Shown here in pieces: positions 1 to 9,038 of a DNA stretch of 64,000 nucleotides. The DNA comes from Anaerolineae bacterium. GTDB taxonomy: Bacteria; Chloroflexota; Anaerolineae; Aggregatilineales; Phototrophicaceae. The position numbers were made by a program, and so were the translations under genes. The notes beneath the pieces are model-generated. The model was not told the DNA's origin. It ran no database searches and worked only from the letters and a program-made list of their open reading frames with translations. Positions within the stretch are counted from its first letter, which is position 1. The number at the start of each line of letters is the position of its first letter. Location: NCBI GenBank assembly GCA_022824365.1, contig JAJEAA010000015.1, positions 180,737 through 244,736 of the forward strand, written 5' to 3'.

Positions 1-399
1 GACAGCGGCCTGTCGCCCGCAGGGCTGATGGAAGCGACGGCCGCCGGCAGCAACCTGCCCGACTGTGACGACAGCGATGTCGGCCTCGGCTTGAACTTCT
101 ACAATCTCTTCGTGGAATACGACGATCTTCTGAATTTCGCTGACAGCCTGGAGACCGTGGGCGATGTCATGACTTTTCGCCAGGGGCAGATCGATTGGGC
201 TGAGAATAATATCGACCGCTTGCCCGGCTGCAAGCAGGCGGTGGAGGCCGGCTACATGATGTATACGATCCTGGCGGATTTCACTGCCGCCTACGCCTTT
301 CTGATTGCGGGCGCCGAAGTCGAAGACATCCCCTACGCCGAGACGATATGGACCTATCGCGACCGACTGGATGCCTGGCTGCAGCAAGAATTGCAGTAA
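1..399 (+). CDS. Cys/Trp-repeat secreted protein, C-terminal part (5' end outside window)
   Basis: The frame is open from base 1 to the TAA at 397-399, so this is the tail of a longer gene. The visible 132 residues hold one complete copy of the repeat found in the next gene: a Cys after Leu-Pro, 44 residues to a Trp (in QIDWAENN), then 11 residues to a second Cys (in RLPGC), followed by a helical stretch rich in Ala, Leu and Ile and a motif like IPYAETIWTYRDRLD. No enzymatic motif is visible. It lies 216 bp upstream of the larger homologue, so the two are probably tandem paralogues of an exported protein. An in-frame ATG at 28 exists but lies inside the conserved region and is unlikely to be the true start. 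I do not recognise the family. Confidence 0.7.
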   Translation, partial: DSGLSPAGLMEATAAGSNLPDCDDSDVGLGLNFYNLFVEYDDLLNFADSLETVGDVMTFRQGQIDWAENNIDRLPGCKQAVEAGYMMYTILADFTAAYAFLIAGAEVEDIPYAETIWTYRDRLDAWLQQELQ

Positions 400-615
400 G
401 CGGCGCCGGTTAAAATGGAGGCTGTCGGCAGAACGCCGCGGGGAAGGCCAACCTAGACGACGCAATCGGACATGATAGCTTGACTTCGCTGAAGGCGGTG
501 GCTGGACAGGCGTCGCGCCTTCCAGTTTGCTAAACTTGACGTTATTGTCCTGTCCTGTCAGCGGCCGACCATACGGGCAAGGATTTGCCGCTGCTTAGCG
601 CAAGAGGAGACGAAT

Positions 616-2886
616 ATGCGACCGCGAATTTTATGGTGTGCGTTGGTTCTGGTATGTCTTGTGTCTTTCGTTTATGCGCAGGCTAGCGACTCGACGCTTT
701 GCAGCCTGGCCGAATTGCAAACTGTGCTGGCGCATCAAACCGCCTACCAAGAGGTGATGGACCATGTGCGCGACTTGGCGACTCGGGAAGGCGCCTTTGC
801 CTACATCGACGCCTTGCTCGCTTGGCGCGAGACGGAGTCAGGCAAGTTGCATGACTACCCCGCTTGCGCCGAATCGTTTGAAATGGCGCGCTTGATGGAG
901 CAAATCAGCAACGATGCGGCCGCGCAGGATGTGTACTTCCTCAACGGCTGGGACAGCGACCTTCCCCAGTCGGGACCATTGATGCAGAGCTATCGCCGTC
1001 GCGACCAATTGATCGAAGAAATTGAGGCGACGCTGGCGAGTGGTGAGCGCGCTGCCGACCACCTGTCGGACGAGTCTCGCTATCCTCGCTGCAGCCTGAA
1101 TGATATGGAGAAGGAACTCGAAGCTATCGCAGGTTACCATGACCTGCTAGCTATGGCTGATGCGGTCACCGATATCGTTGAATTGCTGGCGTATGCCGAA
1201 GCGCAAATTGCCTGGCGTGAGAGCGCTTGGCGAGAAACGGCGCCCTGTGAATTGATCTGGCACTTTCGCTTAGATATGAGCCGCCTGATCGAGGATCTCT
1301 TCGTCTTCAAATGGCTGGAACTGGACGAGCTATCGGAAAGCGAAAATCCCTACGCCGATACTGTTAGCCATTACCGCGGTTTCATGGAAAGTCTCGAAGA
1401 CTACTTTCACAGTAGACTGGAACGCAGACGAAAGGATGCAGGCGCCGGCGCGCAAGCCTTTGCCGGGCTGCCCCGATGCCCGGCTGATCTGGTGGAAAGC
1501 GAATTGGAGCGCCTGCGCGCTTATGTCGCAGTCGGCGCAACCGAGATCGATTCGCTCGAGCAACTGCTCAGCTTCAGCCAAGAGCAGATGACCTGGCGGG
1601 CCGAAAACATCGCCGGTCTGCCGCACTGTGCCGAGCTGCTCGAGATTCAGACGCTGCTGATTCAACTCAATGGCGACTTCGTGGCGCGGGCGGGCTTGGA
1701 ATTGGCGGCTGTGCCGGCGGAAGAAAACCCGTATCTGCGCTTGCCCGGCGATCAAGAGCGCGTCGATGCCTTCGCATATCCGGGCGAGACATCCGAGACA
1801 GGTGATACCCAAGCCCGCGCCTGTACGGACGAGGAAAAACGCGCGGCGATCAGCGAAGATACCGGCGAATATACTTACCTGATCAATGCGATCCGCAATG
1901 CATCGGTGATAGAAAACTTCATCGCCTACCTGGAAGATCAGATTGCCTGGCGCGACGCGCTCTGGAGCGAGTTGACGCCTTGCGCCGAGGTGATTGAGTT
2001 GGGCTTGCTGATGCAGCAAATCCATAGCGGCTACGCTTCCTTCCTGGCGCTGCATTACGCCGGCGCGACGCCGGAAGAGAATCCATTCTACCCGCAGATT
2101 CAAGCGGACCGAACGGCGCTGCAAGCCTTGACGCTTGGAATACTGCAGGGCGCGCGGACCGACGAGCCGGTCGCGGAGCAGGCTGAAGGCTTGCCGCCCT
2201 GCGACGGCGCGGCGATGAATGCCCTGTTTGACGCCATGCTCGTCTATCAAGATAAACTGGGAGGCGGCGACTCAAATACGCTCGACGATCTGCTTGCATA
2301 CAGCGCCGAGGTGATCGACTGGCGCGAGAATAACTTGGCGGGTTTGCCGCCCTGCGCCGATGTGGTCAAAACGCGCATGCTTATGACGCAGTTGACGGGT
2401 GATTTTGTGGCGCGCAGCGCGCTCGATATCGCCGGCGTCGCCGATGCGGATAATCCCTACCATCGCTTGCCGAGCGATAGAGAACGCCTGGAGGCGGTCG
2501 GGCTGTCGATGTTGAACGCCGATCGCGAAGACGCCGCGTCCGAGATCGACTTGCCGGCTTGCACCCAAAGCCAAATCGACCAGCTTTCGGATGTCATCGG
2601 GCTTTACCTGGATAGCATGGGAGAAGATGTATTTCCCAATCCCTTTGAGCAAGTCCCGGCCTACAACAATGCTTTCCTCAGCTGGCGCGCGGAGGGGCTG
2701 TCTGACTTGCCGCCGTGCGCGGACGGGATTGAGTTGGGTTTCACGCTCAACGAAATGTCGGGCGATATCGCCGCCATGCTGGCCTTGTACTCGACGGGCG
2801 CTGATCCGGAAGAGATGCCCCAAACCTATGGCGCGGCAAAAGCTGCCGAAAAGCTTGTTGAACTCATCGATAGACTGGGCATCTAG
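616..2886 (+). CDS. Secreted protein made of six tandem Cys/Trp repeats
   Basis: 756 aa with a signal peptide (about residues 1-22, hydrophobic core WCALVLVCLVSFVYA, cleavage near AQA). The start has a GAGGAG Shine-Dalgarno at about 603-608. The rest is six repeats of about 110-130 residues. First cysteines are at residues 29, 159, 288, 403, 529 and 649. A Trp-Arg pair follows 39-42 residues later (70, 200, 327, 445, 569, 690), and a second Cys, often in a PPC or TPC context, 11-14 residues after that (84, 211, 338, 456, 580, 701). Most repeats then carry an EENPY-like turn. The regular Cys pairing suggests one disulfide per helical repeat outside the cytoplasm. No catalytic motif or anchor is visible. 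Function unknown; a binding or structural surface protein is a guess. Confidence 0.85.
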   Translation: MRPRILWCALVLVCLVSFVYAQASDSTLCSLAELQTVLAHQTAYQEVMDHVRDLATREGAFAYIDALLAWRETESGKLHDYPACAESFEMARLMEQISNDAAAQDVYFLNGWDSDLPQSGPLMQSYRRRDQLIEEIEATLASGERAADHLSDESRYPRCSLNDMEKELEAIAGYHDLLAMADAVTDIVELLAYAEAQIAWRESAWRETAPCELIWHFRLDMSRLIEDLFVFKWLELDELSESENPYADTVSHYRGFMESLEDYFHSRLERRRKDAGAGAQAFAGLPRCPADLVESELERLRAYVAVGATEIDSLEQLLSFSQEQMTWRAENIAGLPHCAELLEIQTLLIQLNGDFVARAGLELAAVPAEENPYLRLPGDQERVDAFAYPGETSETGDTQARACTDEEKRAAISEDTGEYTYLINAIRNASVIENFIAYLEDQIAWRDALWSELTPCAEVIELGLLMQQIHSGYASFLALHYAGATPEENPFYPQIQADRTALQALTLGILQGARTDEPVAEQAEGLPPCDGAAMNALFDAMLVYQDKLGGGDSNTLDDLLAYSAEVIDWRENNLAGLPPCADVVKTRMLMTQLTGDFVARSALDIAGVADADNPYHRLPSDRERLEAVGLSMLNADREDAASEIDLPACTQSQIDQLSDVIGLYLDSMGEDVFPNPFEQVPAYNNAFLSWRAEGLSDLPPCADGIELGFTLNEMSGDIAAMLALYSTGADPEEMPQTYGAAKAAEKLVELIDRLGI

Positions 2887-2924
2887 TTGCTGCGGCCAAC
2901 ACTGGACGAAATCCCTAAGGCGAA

Positions 2925-3632
2925 ATGTACCAAGCCATCCTCTTTGACCTCGACGACACCTTATTCAGCCTGCGCGGTTGCGAAGCGCAAGCACTACTGC
3001 GGACGCTGGACAATGCTGGGCTGCTATCCGCCCTGCCCGCCGATTTCGCCGAAGCCTACGCGACAATCAGTTCGGGCTATTGGGCGGCGCGCTCGGTTGA
3101 TGGCGGTAGCCAGTACAGCCGCGAAGACGTTATCGAGCTGAGTTGGCGCGATTTTCTGTCCCGGCATGACCTGGACGCGAATCGGTCGGTCGAGTTGGCG
3201 ACGCAATTCTGGCGCGAGTTCTGCCGCGCGACCGCCCTCAACCCCGGCGCGGACAAGATCTTGGGGCGTCTGGGGCCACATTATCGGCTGGGCATGATCA
3301 CCAATGGCTACAGCGATTCGCAGCGAGGCCGATTGAAGGCGGCTGGATTGCTGGGATTCTTCAATCCGCTGTTAATCTCGGAAGAAGTCGGCGCGGCCAA
3401 ACCGGACGCTCGCATCTTCCAGTTGGCTTTGGCGCGGCTGGACTTGCCCCCGGAAGCGGTTTTGTATGTCGGCGATTCAATCGGGCACGATTATCAGGGC
3501 TGTCGCAATGTAGGGATTGGCTTCTGCCACTACTGCCCTAAGCCAAGCGATAGCGACCTGCCGGACGTAAAATACCGCATCGCCCGGCTTGAGGACTTGA
3601 TTCCGTTATTGCTGCCCGGCGCTACTCCGTGA
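2925..3632 (+). CDS. HAD-superfamily hydrolase (YjjG/haloacid dehalogenase-like)
   Basis: 235 aa. Motif I is LFDLDDTLF at residues 5-13 (nucleophile Asp and acid Asp), motif II is the ITNGYSD segment near residue 125, the motif III Lys lies in GAAKPDARIF, and motif IV is YVGDSIGHDYQGC near residue 185. The order and length match cytosolic HAD phosphatases with an alpha-helical cap, such as YjjG or phosphoglycolate-phosphatase-like enzymes acting on small phosphomonoesters; the substrate cannot be read. The gene begins 38 bp after the repeat protein and its last 11 bp overlap the convergent SIS gene. Its neighbours in the GlcNAc locus make a sugar-phosphate substrate plausible, but that is inference. 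Confidence 0.88.
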   Translation: MYQAILFDLDDTLFSLRGCEAQALLRTLDNAGLLSALPADFAEAYATISSGYWAARSVDGGSQYSREDVIELSWRDFLSRHDLDANRSVELATQFWREFCRATALNPGADKILGRLGPHYRLGMITNGYSDSQRGRLKAAGLLGFFNPLLISEEVGAAKPDARIFQLALARLDLPPEAVLYVGDSIGHDYQGCRNVGIGFCHYCPKPSDSDLPDVKYRIARLEDLIPLLLPGATP

Positions 3633-4656
3633 TCGTCACCTTTGACAGACCGCGCGGCTTATCGACCTCGTAGCCACGGGCCAGCGCCTGCTCCATGGCG
3701 TAGACCTGGCCGGGCATGACCGCGATGATCGGGCTGAGCCACTCCGGCGCGCCGGGGATGGGCAGCGCCCGCGTCGCGCTATCGAGCAGGTCGGCATCGC
3801 TGCTGATAATCAGCGTCTCGGCGCCGCGCTCCGCCAGATCCGCCGCCATCAATTTCATGCCGGGCAAGGTTTCCCCCGGCGGCGCGACCAGGATGACCGG
3901 GTGGCCGCGGTCGATAACGGCGATGGGACCATGACGAAAGTCGGCTTCGCTGTAGCCTTGGCTGGCGATATACGTCAACTCCTTGACTTTGAGGCTGATC
4001 TCGCAGGCGGTGGCGTAATTGAAACCGCGCCCCAGCGTGACCAGCCGGTCGCTGTAACGGTAGCGCTCCGCCCAGCCGGCGATGCTCGCGCAGCTTTCGA
4101 GGGTCTCGGAGGCCAACTCCGGCAGGCGAGTCAGATCGTCCCACATGGCTTGATCGCTCTCCGTCAGCGCGCTCGCCAGCATCGCGATGACGGTCAGTTG
4201 GGCGGTGTAGGTCTTGGTGGCGGCGACGCTGTATTCCCGCTCGGCGCGCAGAGGCAGGTGAAACTGTGCCGCCCCCGCCAGCGGCGAATCATCAAAGTTG
4301 GTGATCGCCAATGTCAAGGCGCCTTGTGTCCGCGCATCGGCCAGCACCGCCCGCACATCTTCCGCCTTGCCCGATTGGGAGATGCCGATAACCAGCGCCT
4401 GCGACAGATCGGGCGGGGTTCCATATACTGTGTGCAGCGACGGCGTGGCCAGCATGACCGGCAGCCGCAGCCGGTGACCGAAGAGGTACTGCGCGTACAG
4501 CGCCGCATGATCGGAGGTGCCGCGGGCGGCGATGCAGGCGAAGGCCGGACCTCGCTCGCGGATGGCGGCGGCGACTGTCTTGGTAGCTGCGCCCCCTTCA
4601 TCCAACAGGCGCTTGATGACGGCGGGCTGCTGTGCAATTTCGTCTTTTAGGCGCAT
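3622..4656 (-). CDS. SIS-domain sugar-phosphate isomerase/deaminase (GlmS isomerase-like)
   Basis: 344 aa with two SIS domains (about residues 30-165 and 200-330). Visible motifs are IAARGTSDHAA, the phosphate-binding GISQSGKAEDV, VAATKTYTAQL and FRHGPIAVI, and the C-terminus EVDKPRGLSKVTITE is typical of the isomerase half of GlmS. The glutaminase domain of GlmS is absent. Proteins of this build act as glucosamine-6-phosphate deaminases (NagB-II type) or related ketose/aldose amino-sugar isomerases. Next to a GH20 hexosaminidase and nagA, conversion of GlcN-6-P to Fru-6-P and ammonia is the likely role. It is the last gene of a three-gene minus-strand operon, 10 bp after the GH20 gene. Confidence 0.87.
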   Translation of the reverse strand: MRLKDEIAQQPAVIKRLLDEGGAATKTVAAAIRERGPAFACIAARGTSDHAALYAQYLFGHRLRLPVMLATPSLHTVYGTPPDLSQALVIGISQSGKAEDVRAVLADARTQGALTLAITNFDDSPLAGAAQFHLPLRAEREYSVAATKTYTAQLTVIAMLASALTESDQAMWDDLTRLPELASETLESCASIAGWAERYRYSDRLVTLGRGFNYATACEISLKVKELTYIASQGYSEADFRHGPIAVIDRGHPVILVAPPGETLPGMKLMAADLAERGAETLIISSDADLLDSATRALPIPGAPEWLSPIIAVMPGQVYAMEQALARGYEVDKPRGLSKVTITE

Positions 4657-4666
4657 GGGCGGTCGC

Positions 4667-6217
4667 TCAGTCTTCCAGCGGACGGTAGTTGACGCCTAGA
4701 AAATCAAGGCAAGGCAGATGCCGCCGCAACCGCGCTGCCAGGCTGTCATAGTCGCGCTCGGCCGGATGATTCCAAAGGACATCGGCGATGGCGATGGCCC
4801 GCGGGAAGGCCATGTATTCGACATGATCCGAATTCGGCATGTATTCGGTCCAGATATTGCCCTGGCCGCCGAGGATATGATGCCGCTTGTCGTCGGCGAT
4901 CTCTTCCGGCACGACGACATACTGCCAGACCTGCCGCAGCGGCAGAATGGCGGGAATCGCCCAGGGTTCGCTATCAGTGTCTTCGGTCTGATAGTAGTCC
5001 AGATAGCAGTAGGTGTTGGGCGTCATGATGACATCGTGGCCCGCGTTGGCGGCGGCGATGCCTCCGCTGCTGCCGCGCCAGCTCATGACGGTGGCTTTGG
5101 GCGCCAAGCCGCCTTCGAGGATCTCGTCCCAGCCGATCAGGTTGCGTCCGCGCTCGTTCAACCAGGCTTCAATCTGGCGGATGAACCAGCTTTGCAATTC
5201 GTGCTCGTCAGCCAAACCCTCGCCTTGGATGCGCGCCTGGCAGGCCGGGCAGTTTTCCCAGCGCGGCTTAGGCGCTTCATCGCCGCCGATGTGGATGTAA
5301 GTCGATGGGAATATATCGAGGACCTCCGTCAGGACATCCTTCAAGAAGCCGAAGACGTCGTCCTTGCCGGCGCAGTAGATGTCTTCGGCGATGCCCCAGG
5401 TCCGGCGCACCTCGTAGCCTTCGCCGACGCAGCCCAATTCCGGATAGGCGGTGAGAGCGGCGACGGCGTGACCGGGCAATTCGATCTCCGGCACGACCGT
5501 GATGCCGCGCTCAGCCGCGTAAGCGACCACCGCGCGCGCTTCGTCTTGCGTGTAGAAGCCGCCGTAGGGGACGCCATCGTATTGATCCCAGGTACCAGAG
5601 ACGACCGTCTCGGCTCGAAAACCGCCCACCTCGGTCAGCCGGGGATACTTCTTGATCTCGAGTCGCCAGCCTTGATCTTCCGTCAGGTGCCAATGGAATT
5701 TGTTGAACTTGTAGAAAGCCATGGCGTCAATGAGCTTCTTGATGAAGGCGACCGGGAATAGATGCCGGCCGACATCAAGATGGATGCCGCGCCAGCCGAA
5801 CGCGGGCGCGTCGCTGATGGAGACGCCGGGAATCGTCCAGTCGATGCCGTCTTGCGCCTCCCCCGCCATAATCTGCGGCGGCAGCAACTGACGCAGCGTC
5901 TGCATGCCGTGAATCAAGCCGGGCAGAGCCGCCGCGGATAGCTCGACGCGCTCGGGCGACGCCTCCAGAGTGTAGGCTTCCGGGGCGGCGTCAGCATCAC
6001 CGGGAAGGAGCAAGATCGCGTTCTGGACGGCGGAAGCTATATCGTCGTCCAGCGGATGCGCCGGCAGGCCGAAGCCAGTGGCAGGCCGCAGGTAGTCGGC
6101 GAGCATCTCGCCTGTTGCACTATCGGCGGAGAATATCCGGGTGTGCGCATTGATACGGAATACGCCCGGTTTGACTTCGATGTTTTGCGGTTGGGGGAAG
6201 AGCGTGATTTCGGTCAT
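4667..6217 (-). CDS. Beta-N-acetylhexosaminidase, GH20
   Basis: 516 aa, normal for bacterial GH20. The N-terminal domain (about 1-130) is the usual alpha/beta GH20b fold. The TIM barrel begins around WRGIHLDVGRHLFPV, continues through KFHWHLTEDQGWRLEIK, and holds the catalytic Asp-Glu pair in HIGGDEAPKPRW (around residue 315). A later WDEILEGG motif also fits the active site. It removes terminal GlcNAc from chito- or glyco-conjugates by substrate-assisted catalysis. No signal peptide is visible at the ATG chosen (GAGG about 10 nt upstream), so it may act inside the cell on imported oligosaccharides. It sits between two SIS genes in the same operon, which supports amino-sugar salvage. Confidence 0.92.
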   Translation of the reverse strand: MTEITLFPQPQNIEVKPGVFRINAHTRIFSADSATGEMLADYLRPATGFGLPAHPLDDDIASAVQNAILLLPGDADAAPEAYTLEASPERVELSAAALPGLIHGMQTLRQLLPPQIMAGEAQDGIDWTIPGVSISDAPAFGWRGIHLDVGRHLFPVAFIKKLIDAMAFYKFNKFHWHLTEDQGWRLEIKKYPRLTEVGGFRAETVVSGTWDQYDGVPYGGFYTQDEARAVVAYAAERGITVVPEIELPGHAVAALTAYPELGCVGEGYEVRRTWGIAEDIYCAGKDDVFGFLKDVLTEVLDIFPSTYIHIGGDEAPKPRWENCPACQARIQGEGLADEHELQSWFIRQIEAWLNERGRNLIGWDEILEGGLAPKATVMSWRGSSGGIAAANAGHDVIMTPNTYCYLDYYQTEDTDSEPWAIPAILPLRQVWQYVVVPEEIADDKRHHILGGQGNIWTEYMPNSDHVEYMAFPRAIAIADVLWNHPAERDYDSLAARLRRHLPCLDFLGVNYRPLED

Positions 6218-6248
6218 AGTCGGATGAGCCTCGTATATATTATTAACG

Positions 6249-7325
6249 CTAAATGTCGTGCAGCGTAACCACAGCTGTCAACTGCTGAGGATTATCGGGA
6301 TCGCAGCCGTTGAAGATGGCGCGATGATAAGCCAGCAATTGCAACACGGGCAAGTGCAAGACAGGCGTCGACCAAGGCGGCAGATCCGCCGGCAGCCTGA
6401 CGCACTGGTGATTCTCGACATGAGTCTGCGCAATTGCCAATACTTTGGCGCCCATGTCAGCCATTTCGTCCAGCACGCGGACTTCTTGCTTGGCGGCTTC
6501 GGGCGAAATCAAGCCGATGACCAAGCTGTCTTCGCCGACCAACGACATCGGACCGTGGCGAAACTCCAGCGTATGATAGGCTTCGCTGTAGGACAGAGAC
6601 ATCTCTTTCATCTTGAGCATGGCTTCACAGGCAATGCCATAAAGCGCATCGGACCCCAAAAAGAAGAATTTCTTGATGGCCTTATCCTCGCCCAGCGACT
6701 GCGCCAGGTCGCCGTAGCGATCCAGCAGGTGACGGCAGAATGCTGGAAGCGGACGGCTGGCGGCGAGATATTGACCGGCGATGAGGGCGGCCAGCTGCTG
6801 CGCGGCAACCAACATGCTGGTGAAGGAGCGCGTCTGCGCGACGCTGACTTCCTGCGCGGCATCAATGGCGACAGGAAGGTCGGCATCGGTAGCGAGCGGG
6901 CTGCCGCTGTCGCAGGTGACGGTCACGACGGGCTCATGGCTGTAATGCTTGAAGTGATGTTGGGCGCGCACGGTTTCGCTGGTCGTGCCGGAGCGCGAGA
7001 CGGTCAGCAGCAGACAGTGATGACCGGGCACACGGATGGAGTTCCGATGCAGCAGTAGTTCGGAGGCGGGGCAGGCGAGGGCATGACAACCGGCTTGGCG
7101 CAGGAGTCGAGCGGCCGTCAGCGCAAGGTAGTAAGTCGAGCCGCAGCCAGTCACGATGACATGGTCGAATGCGCCAGACTCTAGCCATGATTGCAGGAGT
7201 TGATTTTGGGGATCAAAGGCAGCGAGCGCTTCCTCCCATACTTCAGGCTGGCTCATGATTTCGCGCAGTGTATGCTCGCCCGGGGCCATCTTGGCATCCT
7301 CGCTCCAAGTCCTTTGCTCGGTCAT
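6249..7325 (-). CDS. SIS-domain sugar isomerase, AgaS-like
   Basis: 358 aa from the ATG at 7325; the frame can be extended to a GTG at 7421, but the extra 32 residues look non-homologous. Two SIS domains are visible: VTGCGSTYYLALTAARLL and LTVSRSGTTSETVRA in the first, FLGSDALYGIACEAMLKMKE and YHTLEFRHGPMSLV in the second. The layout fits AgaS-type amino-sugar deaminase/isomerases or glutamine-independent GlmS-like proteins. It is the first gene of the minus-strand GlcNAc operon (31 bp before GH20) and diverges from nagA, so both directions probably start in the 132-bp gap. The second SIS gene in the operon is only distantly similar, so the two probably differ in substrate or work together. 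Confidence 0.85.
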   Translation of the reverse strand: MTEQRTWSEDAKMAPGEHTLREIMSQPEVWEEALAAFDPQNQLLQSWLESGAFDHVIVTGCGSTYYLALTAARLLRQAGCHALACPASELLLHRNSIRVPGHHCLLLTVSRSGTTSETVRAQHHFKHYSHEPVVTVTCDSGSPLATDADLPVAIDAAQEVSVAQTRSFTSMLVAAQQLAALIAGQYLAASRPLPAFCRHLLDRYGDLAQSLGEDKAIKKFFFLGSDALYGIACEAMLKMKEMSLSYSEAYHTLEFRHGPMSLVGEDSLVIGLISPEAAKQEVRVLDEMADMGAKVLAIAQTHVENHQCVRLPADLPPWSTPVLHLPVLQLLAYHRAIFNGCDPDNPQQLTAVVTLHDI

Positions 7326-7400
7326 TTTAGCAGACCCGCGGACAGTTGACAGATTGACGTTTTGGCGCGGGCAGAATTCCCGCATAGCAGCGGCGGCGGT

Positions 7401-7412
7401 TGCTGCTATACT
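7401..7412 (+). promoter_or_regulatory. Extended -10 promoter candidate for nagA
   Basis: TGCTGCTATACT contains a TGn-TATACT extended -10 (hexamer 7407-7412) 45 bp upstream of the nagA GTG. No good -35 is visible, as expected for extended -10 sites. The same TGCTATAnT form recurs before other genes in this window. Confidence 0.45.
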
Positions 7413-7457
7413 CTCATTCACATTGCGTAATGGGTCGAGAGGACAGGTCAGCCGAGC

Positions 7458-8648
7458 GTGTCGAGATTACTAATCGAGAACAGTCAAATCTGGCAGGAAG
7501 ATCGCTTCCTCAGCGAGCACACGCTGGTCATCGCGGACGGTCTCATTCGGGATGTTTGTCCCGCTGCCGATCTCGCGCCAATGCCGAACGATCGGCGCAT
7601 CGATGGCGGCGGCGCGTACATTCTGCCCGGTTTCGTCGATCTCCATGTGCACGGCGGGGACGGCTACGATGTGATGGACGCGTCTCCGTCCGCGCTGCGG
7701 GGCCTGTGCGAATTTCTGACGCGGCAAGGCGTGACCAGCTTCCTCGGCACGACGATGGCGGATACGCGCGAGCGGATTGATGCCGCGCTGGCGACGATAA
7801 GCGCCTGCGCCGCTCGGCCGCATAGCCCCTTGCTGGGCGCGCACCTCGAAGGACCCTATCTCAATCCGACTTTTCGCGGTTCCCAGCCGGAAGCGCATTT
7901 GCGCGCGCCGCATGCCGAGGAATATCTGCCCTGGCTGGATTCGGGCACGATCAAGCAGATAACGCTGGCGCCGGAGCTTGATGGCGCGGCTGAATTGATG
8001 CGAGCCGCCCATGCGCGCGGCATTACCTTGTCGCAGGGGCATAGCGGCGCGAGTTATGAGGCCACGTCTGAGTATATCGCCGGGGGCTTGCGGCAGATCA
8101 CGCATACCTTCAACGGCATGGCGGGCATCCACCATCGGCGGCCGGGCAGCTTTGTCGCCGCCAGCGAACACCCGGCGGTGAACTTCGAGATCATCCCCGA
8201 TGGCGTACATGTGCATCCGGCAGTGGTGCGAATGCTGCTGCGGCTGGTCGGGACTGAGCGCGTCATCGTGATCACCGACGCCATGCGCGCCGCCGGCCTG
8301 GACGATGGCGAGTTCGGCATGGGTGATGTCGCGGTCATCGTCAAGGATGGCATCGCCCGCGATCGCCAGGGCAGTCTGGCGGGCAGCACGCTCACCATGG
8401 CGCAGGCTTTGCGCAACATGATGGCGTTCTGCGGTCTTTCGCTGGCGGAGGCGCTGCCCATGGTTACGCGGGCGCCGGCGCGCGCCATCGGCATGTATCC
8501 GCGGAAAGGCTCGCTTCAGACCGGCACGGATGCTGATCTGGTCATCTGGGACATTGACGGCGGCCTGCGCGCTACGCTCATCGGCGGAGAGCTGGTGTAT
8601 GTTGCGCAGGGTTTTGTTCGCTCCGGCGAGTTGGTCAGTGACGCGTAA
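7458..8648 (+). CDS. nagA: N-acetylglucosamine-6-phosphate deacetylase
   Basis: 396 aa, the usual NagA length. The amidohydrolase fold shows the metal-site motif LPGFVDLHVHGGDGYDVMD (about residue 55), the metal-binding Glu in GAHLEGPYLNP, GHSGA and THTFNGMAGIHHRRPG (metal His residues) and the catalytic Asp in VIVITDAMRAAG. It removes acetate from GlcNAc-6-P to give GlcN-6-P in the cytosol. The start is a GTG with GAGAGGACAGG about 10 nt upstream. It diverges from the operon with GH20 and two SIS proteins, which can supply GlcNAc and use the GlcN-6-P product. No classical NagB or NagK gene is present in the window. Confidence 0.94.
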   Translation: MSRLLIENSQIWQEDRFLSEHTLVIADGLIRDVCPAADLAPMPNDRRIDGGGAYILPGFVDLHVHGGDGYDVMDASPSALRGLCEFLTRQGVTSFLGTTMADTRERIDAALATISACAARPHSPLLGAHLEGPYLNPTFRGSQPEAHLRAPHAEEYLPWLDSGTIKQITLAPELDGAAELMRAAHARGITLSQGHSGASYEATSEYIAGGLRQITHTFNGMAGIHHRRPGSFVAASEHPAVNFEIIPDGVHVHPAVVRMLLRLVGTERVIVITDAMRAAGLDDGEFGMGDVAVIVKDGIARDRQGSLAGSTLTMAQALRNMMAFCGLSLAEALPMVTRAPARAIGMYPRKGSLQTGTDADLVIWDIDGGLRATLIGGELVYVAQGFVRSGELVSDA

Positions 8649-8756
8649 CGAGCGCGAATCGGCATGAAGTGCCGCAGGACGGAATTGTTCCCCGCAAGTT
8701 AGTAAATCTACGCCAAAACGAATCTCTTGCGCAGGGCTGAACTGATAGGCTACGAT

Positions 8757-9038
8757 ATGAGTATGGAACCCTGTCGCAAAATGTACAATGTGGGTGTTGC
8801 TATGGCAGTGAAACTATTTGACCCCGAGAGCATATTGGCGCAAAATCCCTTCATGCTTGGCATCACTTCTGCCTTTGACATGTACGGCGAACGAGGTCTG
8901 AGGGCGCAGGTACACATTCATGAGCGTTGGCAGGAGGCTATAGCCGAACCTGTGTCAAGCGCTGAGGAGTCCATTGCGGAAAGCATTGCCACCGTAAATG
9001 TCGAATTCGCGAAACTCATTGCCGAGCATGCCGAGTGA
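8757..9038 (+). CDS. Small hypothetical protein, coupled to a DUF2335-like membrane protein
   Basis: About 93 aa from the ATG at 8757; other in-frame starts at 8763 and 8802 are equally possible. The visible sequence is soluble and helical (MAVKLFDPESILAQNPFML, then an Ala/Glu-rich C-terminus VEFAKLIAEHAE). Its TGA at 9036-9038 overlaps the ATG of the next gene, so the two are probably translated together. Codon use is less GC-rich than the nagA side. I do not recognise the protein. A partner or regulator of the membrane protein is a guess from the overlap. Confidence 0.5.
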   Translation: MSMEPCRKMYNVGVAMAVKLFDPESILAQNPFMLGITSAFDMYGERGLRAQVHIHERWQEAIAEPVSSAEESIAESIATVNVEFAKLIAEHAE

